NCBI GenBank assembly: GCA_015060695.1
Contig: SUYA01000004.1
Coordinates: 124,001 to 188,000 of the forward strand
Reading direction: 5' to 3'
Source of the DNA: Mediterranea massiliensis
GTDB taxonomy: Bacteria > Bacteroidota > Bacteroidia > Bacteroidales > Bacteroidaceae
Length of the DNA stretch: 64,000 nucleotides
This document shows, piece after piece, positions 21,701 to 30,950 of the stretch. A program made the position numbers and the translations under genes. Below the pieces are notes generated by a model. The model did not search any database. It was not told where the DNA came from and saw only the letters and a program-made list of their open reading frames with translations. Every line of letters starts with the position of its first letter. Positions within the stretch are counted from its first letter, which is position 1.

Positions 21701-21985
21701 AATGCCAGTATTTATATAGTTAGTGAATATAATGCTTTACGTCGTAGCGGTAGATTATCGTGCTTGCGAGCTTATGTCAAGGCTTTTAGTTGTAAACTTC
21801 TTCCTATATTTCTTACTGTGATTTCTACAGTGTTAGGTTTTGTACCTTTTTTGGTGGGTACTCATAAAGAAGGTTTTTGGTTTCCATTGGCTGCCGGCAC
21901 CATTGGTGGATTGTTGATGTCAGTAGTGGCAATTTTCCTTTTTCTACCCCTATTTTTGTTGCCTCGAAAGCAGGTGTTGAAATAA
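18773..21985 (+). CDS. Second RND-family efflux permease (GTG start)
   Basis: MPGASSRVVEMEVTSKLEGML; 1070 aa; TM4 SLNLIIDSTIVMTDHILHRRN. Confidence 0.92.
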   Translation: MNRLSSFTVIVSFVCLSLMGLALIPMLPVKLNPSRSLPGFTVSFSMPGASSRVVEMEVTSKLEGMLARIRGIKNLNSTSGNGYGQITVDLDKHADVDAVRFEASTIIRQTWSQLPDGVSYPTIRMKVPEESADRPFISFTLNAPSTPILIQRYAEEQIKPRLARLQGIYKIEVSGATPMEWRLEYDGENLRQLGITVDDITSAIRQYYEKEFLGIRNMEVGQGKEQWIRVALMPLADNHLFNPSLITVTCLDGKLVRLDELVTVTHTEEEPQSYYRINGLNSIYLSITAEEAVNQLELSEAIYREMEQIERLLPPGYEVHPSYDATEYIRAELDKIYFRTALTVFILLAFVWLTTRRSKYLFLIVTSLTVNVAVALIFYYLFGLEMQLYSLAGITVSLNLIIDSTIVMTDHILHRRNLKAFMSILAATLTTMGALVIIFFLDEKLRLNLQDFAAVVIINLAVSLFVALFFVPAMMKQTGMLSATVRCTSSVPLTSRLGKMGSFLTSFLRFTKRFPVYFNHFYVLLIRFLCRWRSAVCVLLVLAFGLPIFLLPEKLEGEGRWIDLYNNTLGSSTYKENIKPIVDKALGGTLRLFVQDVYSGSYFSRNEEVVLTANANLPNGSTLQQMNTLIKRMETYLSEFSEIRQFHTSIYNARRATIQIYFKKEAQHSGFPYMLKSNMISRALQLGGGSWGIYGLQDQGFNNDVRESAGSYRITLYGYNYDELYGWAEQLKERLLRHRRIKEVLINSEYSWWKDDYQEFFFNLDRDRMIRQNVDANTLYSAVRPIFGRNIDAGRVVTQSGTERIHLSSRQSRDYDIWAMQFSPHYGHDSLQHYKLASLAEVVRRQTPQNIAKENQQYRLCVQYEYIGSGEMGRKVQKQDVDEFNDLLPMGYVALADSEYDGWSSEDSRGYLLLLVVVGIIFFTTSILFNSLRQPLAIIFVIPLSYIGVFLTFFWFGLNFDQGGFASFVLLCGITVNASIYIVSEYNALRRSGRLSCLRAYVKAFSCKLLPIFLTVISTVLGFVPFLVGTHKEGFWFPLAAGTIGGLLMSVVAIFLFLPLFLLPRKQVLK

Positions 21986-22119
21986 TCGCATCCGTAATTT
22001 ATGGCTATATTGTGCTGACTACATCAGTCTTGGTTAGGAAAAGGAGGGTAAATAGTTGGATGTCGAAAAAATACATTATCTTTGCACACTCAATTTATTA
22101 ACAAAAAAGAAGATAGATT

Positions 22120-22584
22120 ATGGCAATGCATACGTGGTTTGAATGCAAAATTCGATATGAAAAGATGATGGAAAATGGCATGACTAAGAAGGTAAATGAG
22201 CCTTACTTGGTGGATGCCCTAAGTTTTACGGAAGCTGAAGCAAGAATTATTGAAGAGATGACTCCTTTTATTACAGGAGAATTTACAGTGAGTGATATTA
22301 AGCGTGCCAACTATAGCGAACTTTTCAGTTCAGAAGAGGAGGCTGCCGATCGTTGGTTCAAATGTAAACTGCTGTTCATCACATTGGACGAAAAAAGTGG
22401 TGCAGAGAAAAAAACATCTACTCAAATATTGGTGCAAGCAGCCGACTTGCGTGATGCAGTAAAGAAATTAGACGAAGGTATGAAAAGTTCTTCAGTCGAC
22501 TATCAGATTGCATCAGTAGCCGAAACAATGATTATGGACGTATATCCTTATTGTGCCGAGTCAAACGACAAACCTGAAGTATAA
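22120..22584 (+). CDS. DUF4494 domain-containing protein
   Basis: MHTWFECKIRYEKMMENGMTKKVNEPYLVDALSFTEAEARI. Confidence 0.85.
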   Translation: MAMHTWFECKIRYEKMMENGMTKKVNEPYLVDALSFTEAEARIIEEMTPFITGEFTVSDIKRANYSELFSSEEEAADRWFKCKLLFITLDEKSGAEKKTSTQILVQAADLRDAVKKLDEGMKSSSVDYQIASVAETMIMDVYPYCAESNDKPEV

Positions 22585-22588
22585 AACG

Positions 22589-23257
22589 ATGAGTATTGCA
22601 GAACGCATTTTGCAGATACAGGGAGAAATACCTAAGGGCGTACGTCTGGTAGCCGTATCGAAATATCATTCTAACGAAGCCATTCTGGAGGCTTACGATG
22701 AAGGACAACGGATATTTGGTGAGAGCAAGGTGCAAGAAATGGTGGCTAAATACGAAACACTACCCAAAGATATTGAATGGCATTTCATCGGCCATCTGCA
22801 AACAAACAAGATAAAGTATTTGGCTAATTTTGTGAATCTAATCCATGGCGTTGATAGTTTAAAGCTATTGAAGGAGATTGATAAACAAGCTGCTAAAGTC
22901 GGACGAAAGATAAACTGTCTTTTGCAGATACATATTGCTCAAGAAGATACTAAATTTGGATTCCTACCCGATGAATGTAGGTCAATGTTGACACAAAGTG
23001 AGTGGAAGACATTGGGGCATATACAAATTTGTGGCCTTATGGGTATGGCTACTAATACTAACGACATTGAACAAATAAAGGCTGAATTTCGTTTATTAAG
23101 TAGTTTCTTCAAAGAATTGAAAACTTCTTTTTTTACTGAAGATGAGGCCTTCTGTGAACTTTCCATGGGGATGTCAGACGATTATCTTGAAGCCATAGCT
23201 GAGGGTAGCACCTTGGTAAGAGTTGGAAGTAAAATCTTTGGAGAAAGAATTTACTAA
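22589..23257 (+). CDS. YggS family PLP-binding protein
   Basis: VAVSKYHSNEAI...GESKVQE...WHFIGHLQTNK...MGMSDDYLEAIAEGSTLVRVGSKIFG. Confidence 0.95.
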   Translation: MSIAERILQIQGEIPKGVRLVAVSKYHSNEAILEAYDEGQRIFGESKVQEMVAKYETLPKDIEWHFIGHLQTNKIKYLANFVNLIHGVDSLKLLKEIDKQAAKVGRKINCLLQIHIAQEDTKFGFLPDECRSMLTQSEWKTLGHIQICGLMGMATNTNDIEQIKAEFRLLSSFFKELKTSFFTEDEAFCELSMGMSDDYLEAIAEGSTLVRVGSKIFGERIY

Positions 23258-23274
23258 CCAATATTACCATATCC

Positions 23275-24249
23275 ATGAGAACATTAGAAACGGCCTTTGC
23301 AGGTTTGCACCTGCGTAATCCGATTATCGTTGGAAGTTCGGGTTTAACAAGTACCCCAGTAAAGAATCTTAAACTATATGAAGCAGGTGCCGGAGCTATA
23401 GTGTTGAAGTCACTATTAGAGGAGCAAATTATGCAAGATGCCTATTGGCAAGGTGATTCCGTCATGTATCCCGAAGGGAGTGACTATTTGGTAGAATACG
23501 TCCGAGCAAATAAATTGGAAGAGTATCTAACACTGATTTCCGAAAGTAAGAAATTGTGCCGAATCCCTATTATTGCAAGTGTTAATTGCTATCATAATGA
23601 AAGTTGGGTGGATTTTGCGCGACAGATAGAAAAAGCTGGAGCAGATGCTATCGAGGTAAATATCCTATCCTTGCAAACAGAATTAAATTATGTCTATGGT
23701 AGTTTTGAACAACATCATATCGATATTCTTCACCATTTGAAACAGCGGGTAAATATACCTATAATCATAAAGTTGGGGCAAAACTTGACTAATCCTATAT
23801 CATTGATAAATCAATTGCACGCTAACGGTGCGGCTGGTGTAGTACTGTTCAATCGCTTTTATCAGCCAGATATAAACATTGATAAACTGACTCATTCGGC
23901 ATGTAATGTCTTTACTACCGAAGCTGAATTCCCTGAATCTTTGCGTTGGATAGGTATAGCATCTGCTGCTGTACCCCGTATGGATTATGCTTTATCAGGC
24001 GGCATACATTCTACCCAATCGCTTGTAAAATCCATATTAGCTGGCGCATCGGCAGTAGAAATGTGTAGCACTATTTATTTGCATTCACCATATATAATAG
24101 GAGAATATTTGCGCTATTTGGAGCATTGGATGGAAGATAAAGGGATGGATAAAATTACTCAGTTCAAGGGTATGCTCAATGTGAAATTACAATCAGGATT
24201 GAATACGTTTCAACGTACACAATTCCTTAAATATCATGCATCAAAATAA
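23275..24249 (+). CDS. Dihydroorotate dehydrogenase-like protein
   Basis: AFAGLHLRNPIIVGSSGLT; KAGADAIEVNI; ALSGGIHSTQSLVKSILAGASAVEMCS. Confidence 0.9.
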   Translation: MRTLETAFAGLHLRNPIIVGSSGLTSTPVKNLKLYEAGAGAIVLKSLLEEQIMQDAYWQGDSVMYPEGSDYLVEYVRANKLEEYLTLISESKKLCRIPIIASVNCYHNESWVDFARQIEKAGADAIEVNILSLQTELNYVYGSFEQHHIDILHHLKQRVNIPIIIKLGQNLTNPISLINQLHANGAAGVVLFNRFYQPDINIDKLTHSACNVFTTEAEFPESLRWIGIASAAVPRMDYALSGGIHSTQSLVKSILAGASAVEMCSTIYLHSPYIIGEYLRYLEHWMEDKGMDKITQFKGMLNVKLQSGLNTFQRTQFLKYHASK

Positions 24250-24256
24250 TAAAAAT

Positions 24257-24751
24257 ATGATAACATTTAAAGGAGAACCGATACATTTATCTGGTCAGTT
24301 TATAGAAGTGGGTAGTATAGCCCCCGATTTTGAGTTGGTAAAAACAGATTTGACAACCTGCTCATTGAGTGAATTAAAAGGAAAGAAAATACTATTGAAT
24401 ATTTTTCCGAGTTTAGATACCGGTGTTTGCGCTGCTTCTGTACGACGTTTTAATAAAATGGCATCCGAAATACCAGATGTACTCATTTTGTCTATTTCCA
24501 AAGATTTGCCTTTTGCACAAACTCGATTTTGCGTGAACGAAGGAATTGAAAACTTAATTCCTTTATCTGATTTTCGTTCTTCAAATTTCGGTACCGATTA
24601 CGGAATATTGATGGTCGATGGAATTTTGAAAGGATTATTGGCTAGAGCAATAGTGGTAATTAATGAATGGGGTAAAGTAATCTATACAGAATTAGTTCCT
24701 GAAATTACTCAGGAACCAGCTTATGATAATGTGTTGAAAGCAATGAGATGA
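24257..24751 (+). CDS. tpx: Thiol peroxidase
   Basis: FPSLDTGVCAASVRRFN; LPFAQTRFC. Confidence 0.92.
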   Translation: MITFKGEPIHLSGQFIEVGSIAPDFELVKTDLTTCSLSELKGKKILLNIFPSLDTGVCAASVRRFNKMASEIPDVLILSISKDLPFAQTRFCVNEGIENLIPLSDFRSSNFGTDYGILMVDGILKGLLARAIVVINEWGKVIYTELVPEITQEPAYDNVLKAMR

Positions 24752-24759
24752 AATTATTA

Positions 24760-25398
24760 TTATTTTTTCTTCATTCCTTTATAAATCAAAAAAGCTACAA
24801 TGAAAACTCCAATTCCAATGAATATATAGCCTAATTCATGACTATATTCAGTCACTTTTGCTAATAATTGCTCTTCTGTCTCAATACCTGGTACAGTAGA
24901 GAGGTAATATCCTATGGTGGCCAATATAGAGTTCCATATACCTGCACCTAAAGTGGTATAAAGTAAGAATGTTGTCAATTTCATTTTTGCCAACCCTGCA
25001 GGTATGGATATAAGTTGGCGTACGGCAGGTATAAGACGTCCGATGAAAGTGGATAATGCTCCATGCTTGTCGAAATATGCCTCGGCATGTTGTACTTTTG
25101 CTTCGTCAATGAGGCACATGTGTCCGAAGCGACTATTAGCAAATTTATAGACTATAGGACGTCCAAGACATTTGGCTAAATAGTAATTAATGATAGCACC
25201 AAAATCTGCTCCTAATGTAGCAAACAATATCACTAAGTATATATTCATATCATTGCCTATGGCTGCTTTGTAGGCAGCGGGTGGAACTACCACTTCCGAT
25301 GGGAAAGGTATGAATGAACTTTCTATAGTCATTAATAAGGTAATTGTCCAATAATTAAGGTGATCTAAGCACCATTGTATAAAGGCTACAGATTCCAT
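24760..25398 (-). CDS. DedA family membrane protein
   Basis: ESSFIPFPSEVVVPPAAY; FGRLIPAVRQLISIPAGLAKM-type motif. Confidence 0.93.
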   Translation of the reverse strand: MESVAFIQWCLDHLNYWTITLLMTIESSFIPFPSEVVVPPAAYKAAIGNDMNIYLVILFATLGADFGAIINYYLAKCLGRPIVYKFANSRFGHMCLIDEAKVQHAEAYFDKHGALSTFIGRLIPAVRQLISIPAGLAKMKLTTFLLYTTLGAGIWNSILATIGYYLSTVPGIETEEQLLAKVTEYSHELGYIFIGIGVFIVAFLIYKGMKKK

Positions 25399-25414
25399 TT
25401 GTTTATATCATTTT

Positions 25415-26845
25415 TTAATCGTTTGATAATCTTCCGAACAACATGCGTGCAATAGTCTCCATCTTTTCGGGATCTTGACTGTTTATGGCATCCATGATTT
25501 GTTCTATTTCAATTGTACTATATGGTTTATTTGAAAGTTTGTTGTAAGTTTCAAATTTTTCTTTGTCACCATTCAGTAGGTGTGCGATAGCTAAACATTC
25601 ATTGATGCCTTCATAGTCAGGTTCTAATTCTTTGGTTCGTTCGTAAGCATTGATGGCTAATTGAATCATGCCTACTGCCATTCCTTCGTTACCAATGTCG
25701 TACCAAGTATCGGCTTCCGGTGCTATGTGTAAGGCTTGTGCCCAATATTTTCCACTATTTTCTATGTCTTGTTCTTCGGCGCAAATTCGCCCCATTAGTA
25801 GTAGGGCTGAAAGGTCATTTGGATTCTTCTCCATGGCTTTTTGGCAATAGGTTTTAGCCTTCTCTTTTTGATTTATATTGTGGAGGCATCGACCTGCGTT
25901 CGAGTATAGCATGGCCATGGCTTGTACATCGGCATCCGTTTCGTCTTGTGTATCAATAGCTGCTTGGAATTCTTCGTAAGCTTTATCCCAAATATTTTTC
26001 TCCATAAAGTATAATCCTTTGAAAGTATGGAAAAAAGATTTTGTTACAAAGTTTCTTGAAAGAGCTTGTGTAAAGTTATCCAATGCGGCTTCATAATTTC
26101 CCAATTCATTGTATGCATATCCTTTAAAAGTGTATGCTTCTGCGTATTCATCATCGGAAATTAAAGCGAAATCACATGCCTCTATTGTTTTATCATATTC
26201 TTGTTGGGCATAGTGACATTTAGCTAATCCTACCCAGAAGATGGGTGAATAGGGGTTTTTATCTAATAGTTTGTTGAAATAGGTAGTGGCCTCTTTGTAT
26301 AAACCTTGTGAGTAGTGGCAATCTGCAGCCACTGATAGATATGGCTCTTCATCTTCGTGCAGACTTCTGTTATATTCTAACCACTTCATTGCATATTGTG
26401 GTAATCCGGCATCTAAATAGATGTAGCAGATGTCTGTAAGGTTATAGAGGTCGTTTTTATCAGTTATGGTATCAAGTAGTTCCTCGGCTTCTTGTAATTT
26501 AGCTTTTCGTAGCAAGATACCAGCTTTTAGTATTTTTACCTCGTCAGAAAAATTATCTTGTATGCTATCGGCAATGACATAGGCCTCTTCTTTTCGGTTA
26601 GTGTCTATGTAGAGGTAGGTCTTCTCAATGAGCAGGGTTGTGTTTTCTGGATGTAACTTTAAACCTGTTTCAATCACTTCTTCGGCATCGTCGAAGCGTT
26701 GATGCATGGCATACCAATCTGCTAAATCGGCTAAATCGTAGGCATCCATATAAATAGGTGTGCCACAAGATTTGGCCTCCTCATATCGGATGGCCAAATC
26801 TTGCAACTCTTTATCTCTGCCCGAAAGCATATTCTTTTTGCTCAT
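25415..26845 (-). CDS. Tetratricopeptide repeat protein
   Basis: Multiple TPR units, e.g. AEAYTFKGYAYNELGNYEAALDNFTQAL. Confidence 0.9.
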   Translation of the reverse strand: MSKKNMLSGRDKELQDLAIRYEEAKSCGTPIYMDAYDLADLADWYAMHQRFDDAEEVIETGLKLHPENTTLLIEKTYLYIDTNRKEEAYVIADSIQDNFSDEVKILKAGILLRKAKLQEAEELLDTITDKNDLYNLTDICYIYLDAGLPQYAMKWLEYNRSLHEDEEPYLSVAADCHYSQGLYKEATTYFNKLLDKNPYSPIFWVGLAKCHYAQQEYDKTIEACDFALISDDEYAEAYTFKGYAYNELGNYEAALDNFTQALSRNFVTKSFFHTFKGLYFMEKNIWDKAYEEFQAAIDTQDETDADVQAMAMLYSNAGRCLHNINQKEKAKTYCQKAMEKNPNDLSALLLMGRICAEEQDIENSGKYWAQALHIAPEADTWYDIGNEGMAVGMIQLAINAYERTKELEPDYEGINECLAIAHLLNGDKEKFETYNKLSNKPYSTIEIEQIMDAINSQDPEKMETIARMLFGRLSND

Positions 26846-26860
26846 TGGCTTATTATCTGC

Positions 26861-28600
26861 TTATTTATTCATTTTCCCCCAGGTATCTTTTAACCCTACG
26901 GTACGATTGAATACCATCTTGTTGTCAGTCGATTCTTTATCAACATTAAAGTATCCGATACGTTGGAATTGTAGGTAACTAAGTGGTTTCATGCCTGCGG
27001 CGAATTTTTCAATGTAGCAATTGCTCAAAATTTGGAGTGAATCAGGATTGATGATTTCTTTCATGGCGGTCAGTGCATCGCATTGCTTTTCTTCACGAAT
27101 GGCGGCCAATGCATCGCGCGGATTTTCTACTTTCCACAATCGGTCGTATAAGCGTACTTCGGCTTGCATACAATGATTACAACTTAGCCAGTGGATTGTG
27201 CCTTTTACTTTTCGGTTGGCTCCCGGCATACCACTCTTGCTTTCAGGGTCGTATTCACAATATACTTCTACCACTTCACCTGCTTCGTTTTTCTTGCATC
27301 CGGTACATCTCACAATGTATGCACTCTTTAAACGTACTTCTTGTCCGGGTGTCATACGGAAATATTTCTTTGGTGCATCTTCCATGAAGTCATCGCGTTC
27401 AATCCACAATTCACGGCTAAACTCGATGATATGGCTTCCTTCTTCGGGACGTTCAGGGTTGTTGATGGCTTCCATCTCTTCCACTTGGCCTTCGGGGTAG
27501 TTTGTAATGATACACTTTATCGGATTTAATACGGCAGAAATTCGGGTAGCACGGCTATTTAAATCTTCGCGTACGGCACTTTCCAATAAGGCAAATTCAT
27601 TGAGGGCATCATAGGTAGTATAGCCTATCTTATCAATGAATTTATGAATAGATTCTGGTGAATAACCTCTGCGTCTGAATCCACAAATGGTTGGCATGCG
27701 TGGGTCATCCCATCCATTTACAAGACCTTCCTTAACCAATGTCAGCAAGTTACGCTTGCTCATTAATGTATAACTCAGGTTCAGCTTGTTGAATTCGTAT
27801 TGGTTGGGACGATGGTCCTCTAAATCCTTACCTTCTTTTACCCAATCTACAAATAAATCGTATAAAGGACGATGAGGTACAAATTCAAGGGTGCAGAGAG
27901 AGTGGGTAACTCCTTCAAAATAATCACTTTGACCGTGTGCAAAGTCATACATAGGGTATGCTTTCCAGGTGGTTCCGGTGCGATGATGTGGATGCTTTAC
28001 GACACGATAAATAATTGGGTCGCGGAAATGCATGTTCGGACTAGCCATATCAATCTTTGCACGCAATACCATAGCACCTTCTTCTATTTCTCCGGTGTTC
28101 ATCTTCTTAAACAATTCCAAACTTTCAGCAACGGGGCGATTACGGAAAGGACTTTCTGTTCCCGGTTGTGTAGGAGTGCCCTTTTGTGAAGCTATTTGTT
28201 CGCTAGATTGTTCGTCTATATAAGCCTTTCCTTCTTCAATCAATCGGAGGGCAAAATCCCAAAGTTGCTGAAAGTAGTCTGAAGCATAATACTCATTTCC
28301 CCATTGGTATCCTAGCCATTGTATATCTTCTTTGATGGCTTCTACATATTCAACATCTTCTTTGGTTGGGTTAGTATCATCGAAACGCAAATTGCACACA
28401 CCTTTGTGTTTGGCCGCAATGCCAAAGTCTAAACAGATGGCCTTGGCATGCCCGATGTGCAGGTATCCGTTGGGTTCGGGCGGAAAACGTGTTTGTACAC
28501 GACTATCGTTCTTACCCTTTTCCAAGTCATTCTCCACGATTTGTTCAATGAAGTTCAAGCTTTTCTTTTCATTTATAGCTTCGTTTATTATCTCTGTCAT
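26861..28600 (-). CDS. glnS: Glutaminyl-tRNA synthetase
   Basis: RFPPEPNGYLHIGHAKAI; VMSKRN-type LMSKRNLLTLV. Confidence 0.98.
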   Translation of the reverse strand: MTEIINEAINEKKSLNFIEQIVENDLEKGKNDSRVQTRFPPEPNGYLHIGHAKAICLDFGIAAKHKGVCNLRFDDTNPTKEDVEYVEAIKEDIQWLGYQWGNEYYASDYFQQLWDFALRLIEEGKAYIDEQSSEQIASQKGTPTQPGTESPFRNRPVAESLELFKKMNTGEIEEGAMVLRAKIDMASPNMHFRDPIIYRVVKHPHHRTGTTWKAYPMYDFAHGQSDYFEGVTHSLCTLEFVPHRPLYDLFVDWVKEGKDLEDHRPNQYEFNKLNLSYTLMSKRNLLTLVKEGLVNGWDDPRMPTICGFRRRGYSPESIHKFIDKIGYTTYDALNEFALLESAVREDLNSRATRISAVLNPIKCIITNYPEGQVEEMEAINNPERPEEGSHIIEFSRELWIERDDFMEDAPKKYFRMTPGQEVRLKSAYIVRCTGCKKNEAGEVVEVYCEYDPESKSGMPGANRKVKGTIHWLSCNHCMQAEVRLYDRLWKVENPRDALAAIREEKQCDALTAMKEIINPDSLQILSNCYIEKFAAGMKPLSYLQFQRIGYFNVDKESTDNKMVFNRTVGLKDTWGKMNK

Positions 28601-28796
28601 ACGTACTTTGAATTGTAAAGTCATTATTAATGGTGCAAAAATACAATTATTTTGCCGATAATAAGGGATATGAGGCCAAAAAGTTTCCTTGTAACAGAAA
28701 TGTAATCCTTTTGAAACGTTTTTTTCAACCCTTTTGGTAGGCTGTTTTCATAATAAACCGTTTCTTTGCAAACAAAAAATAAAATAAAGGTTATCT

Positions 28797-29483
28797 ATGG
28801 TACAATTTATTGAATCAGAACTTGTCTTGTTGAAGAAAGAGATAGACGAGATGTGGAAATTAGTATATAATCAACTTGATCGTGCAGGTGAAGCGGTGCT
28901 AACCCTTGACCGTGAATTAGCTCAACAAGTATTGGTACATGAACGTCGTGTTAATGCTATGGAGTTGAAAATTGATGGAGATGTGGAAGATACCATAGAG
29001 TTATATAATCCTACGGGCATAGACTTGCGTTTTGTGTTGGCTATGATGAAAATTAATTCAAACCTTGAACGTTTGGGCGATTTTGCCGAAGGTATGGCTC
29101 GATTTGTCATCAATAGTAAGGAACCGGCATGGGATAGCGAGTTGATGGACTCTTTGCGTTTGGAAGAAATGATACACCAAGTATTGGCCATGCTTGAATT
29201 GGCTAAACAAGCATTGATGGAAGAGAACCAAGAGATTGCTACGGCTATTTTTGCCAAAGATCATTTGGTAGATGAAATTAATAGTGCTGCTACCGGTATT
29301 TTGGTGGATTATGTAGCATCACATCCCGATGCTGTCGAAACTTGCCTAACATTGATAGGCTTATGTCGTAAATTAGAACGTTCGGGCGACCATATTACCA
29401 ATATTGCCGAAGAGATAATATTCTATATGGATGCAAAAGTGTTGAAACATAGTGGTAAAACAGATGAGGGATACCTTAAGTAA
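28797..29483 (+). CDS. phoU: Phosphate signalling complex protein PhoU
   Basis: Two PhoU repeats; NSNLERLGDFAEGMARF; RKLERSGDHITNIAEEIIFY. Confidence 0.95.
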   Translation: MVQFIESELVLLKKEIDEMWKLVYNQLDRAGEAVLTLDRELAQQVLVHERRVNAMELKIDGDVEDTIELYNPTGIDLRFVLAMMKINSNLERLGDFAEGMARFVINSKEPAWDSELMDSLRLEEMIHQVLAMLELAKQALMEENQEIATAIFAKDHLVDEINSAATGILVDYVASHPDAVETCLTLIGLCRKLERSGDHITNIAEEIIFYMDAKVLKHSGKTDEGYLK

Positions 29484-29635
29484 AGTTAAGTTTTAAAAAA
29501 AAGTAGAGGAAAAAAGATTATTTTATAAAATTGCTTTATATTTGCATTATAGGAAACGTTTGTGAGTAAAATGAAGTCTTTTTTTGTATTTATTTACGAA
29601 TGTTTAATAAATATGTTATAAGACATGTTTTTTTG

Positions 29636-29668
29636 TTTGGTTGATAACTTAAAAAGGGGCTATATTTG
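29636..29668 (+). promoter_or_regulatory. Bacteroides-type promoter
   Basis: TTTG (29636-29639) - N21 - TATATTTG (29661-29668). Confidence 0.7.
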
Positions 29669-29674
29669 CAGTGT

Positions 29675-29760
29675 TATCCTGAAAACAATCTTTTTACCTT
29701 AAAAAAACTAATACCTATTGAAAACTGAAAAGGGTGCTTTGTGAAAAGCGCCCTTTTTCT
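29675..29760 (+). ncRNA. Candidate ~85-nt small RNA or short leader ending in an intrinsic terminator
   Basis: Predicted start downstream of TATATTTG; hairpin AAAGGGTGCTTTgtgaAAAGCGCCCTTT + T-tract; no convincing ORF inside. Confidence 0.5.
29728..29760 (+). terminator. Intrinsic terminator
   Basis: AAAGGGTGCTTT-gtga-AAAGCGCCCTTTTT. Confidence 0.85.
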
Positions 29761-29897
29761 TTACCAAACAAGTAATCATGCTTGCCATCATGTAATAGGA
29801 GGTTAGTTGATGACTTTCTTTAAAAACATTTTTCCTGCTTTGTTGTTACTTCTCGTGTGAATACACTGAAATAATTAACCTAAATGTAGATTGAAAA

Positions 29898-30371
29898 ATG
29901 AAAAAGTTAATGATGATGGCTGCTACGCTTGCAGCTTTATGCGCTTGCCAATCAAGCGGAAAGAAAAATGTAGAAATGATGGACAGTATTGATGTTGCCA
30001 TGTTGCCGGTCGAGGAGATCGATGAAGTCTTTGTTGGTACCTTACCTGCAGCTGATGGGCCGGGTGTTGATTATGTGTTGACACTGGGTGCCATGACCGA
30101 TGGCATAGATACTATCTATACCCTTGATATGACTTATCTGGATGCTGATGGACCTGGAAAGCATAAGACTTTTAGCACTAAAGGCAAGCAGCAAACCGTT
30201 CACAAAGTTGTGAATAACCACCCCAAAAAAGCGGTTAAATTGACTCCTGAAACAAATGATCCTCCCATGTTTTTTTTGATTGTAAACGACTCTACTTTGC
30301 GCTTAGTTGATGAAAACCTGCAGGAATCTACTTCGGGTTTGAATTATGACATTGTGTTGGTAGATGAATGA
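29898..30371 (+). CDS. NlpE-like lipoprotein
   Basis: Lipobox AALCACQSS; FVGTLPAADGPGVDYVLTL; MFFLIVNDSTLRLVDE. Confidence 0.75.
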   Translation: MKKLMMMAATLAALCACQSSGKKNVEMMDSIDVAMLPVEEIDEVFVGTLPAADGPGVDYVLTLGAMTDGIDTIYTLDMTYLDADGPGKHKTFSTKGKQQTVHKVVNNHPKKAVKLTPETNDPPMFFLIVNDSTLRLVDENLQESTSGLNYDIVLVDE

Positions 30372-30405
30372 ATGCCATAGCCTCTGCTTTGTTTTTGTTT
30401 ATTTT

Positions 30406-30462
30406 GTAAGTCCGTTGTTGGTCAGACATAGTTTCTTTCCGATAACGGACTTACTACTTTTT
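30406..30462 (+). terminator. Intrinsic terminator downstream of NlpE-like gene
   Basis: GTAAGTCCGTT (30406-30416) / AACGGACTTAC (30444-30454) followed by TACTTTTTG. Confidence 0.8.
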
Positions 30463-30686
30463 GTTATACTATATTTTAGTTTTATTAGGTGTGTACCGCA
30501 ATCTGTATGGGTTATTGTTTTGAAAGAAAATCAAAGGTCATAAGCTAACGCCTGTTTCTTTGACGGACATGCGTTACATTGGGTTGATATGCAAATGGTT
30601 TTGCTATTGTTATTTGTATGTTTAAAGTATATGGTTTTATAATATATTGATAATTAAGTATTTAATGTTTGTTCGTTAAGTTATTC

Positions 30687-30766
30687 AACTACCTATAGGT
30701 AGTTAGTCGATTACCTATAGGTAGTTGGCTCACTACTTATAGGTAGTTGCTCTTCTACCTATAGGT
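30687..30766. repeat. Four palindromic ACCTATAGGT units at exactly 22 bp period
   Basis: Cores at 30691-30700, 30713-30722, 30735-30744 (ACTTATAGGT), 30757-30766; first is within an 18-bp perfect palindrome AACTACCTATAGGTAGTT. Confidence 0.92.
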
Positions 30767-30950
30767 AAATCATTTATATGGAAAAGGCCTTCGATTGCTA
30801 ATCTATTTGGTCCATTGCTTTTAGTATGAGTACTAAAAGCGACGTTTTCTTTAGTTGCAAAACTTAAATTATTATGTAAAAGAGGAATAATCGCCTTTTT
30901 TTATTATGTTTGCAACCTAAATTGATATTATATTTTAAAATAGAAAAAAT

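Noticed and set aside
30687-30766. Possible CRISPR or VNTR
   Set aside because: 10-bp palindromic cores at 22 bp period with unrelated spacers and no cas genes; reported instead as a palindrome array.
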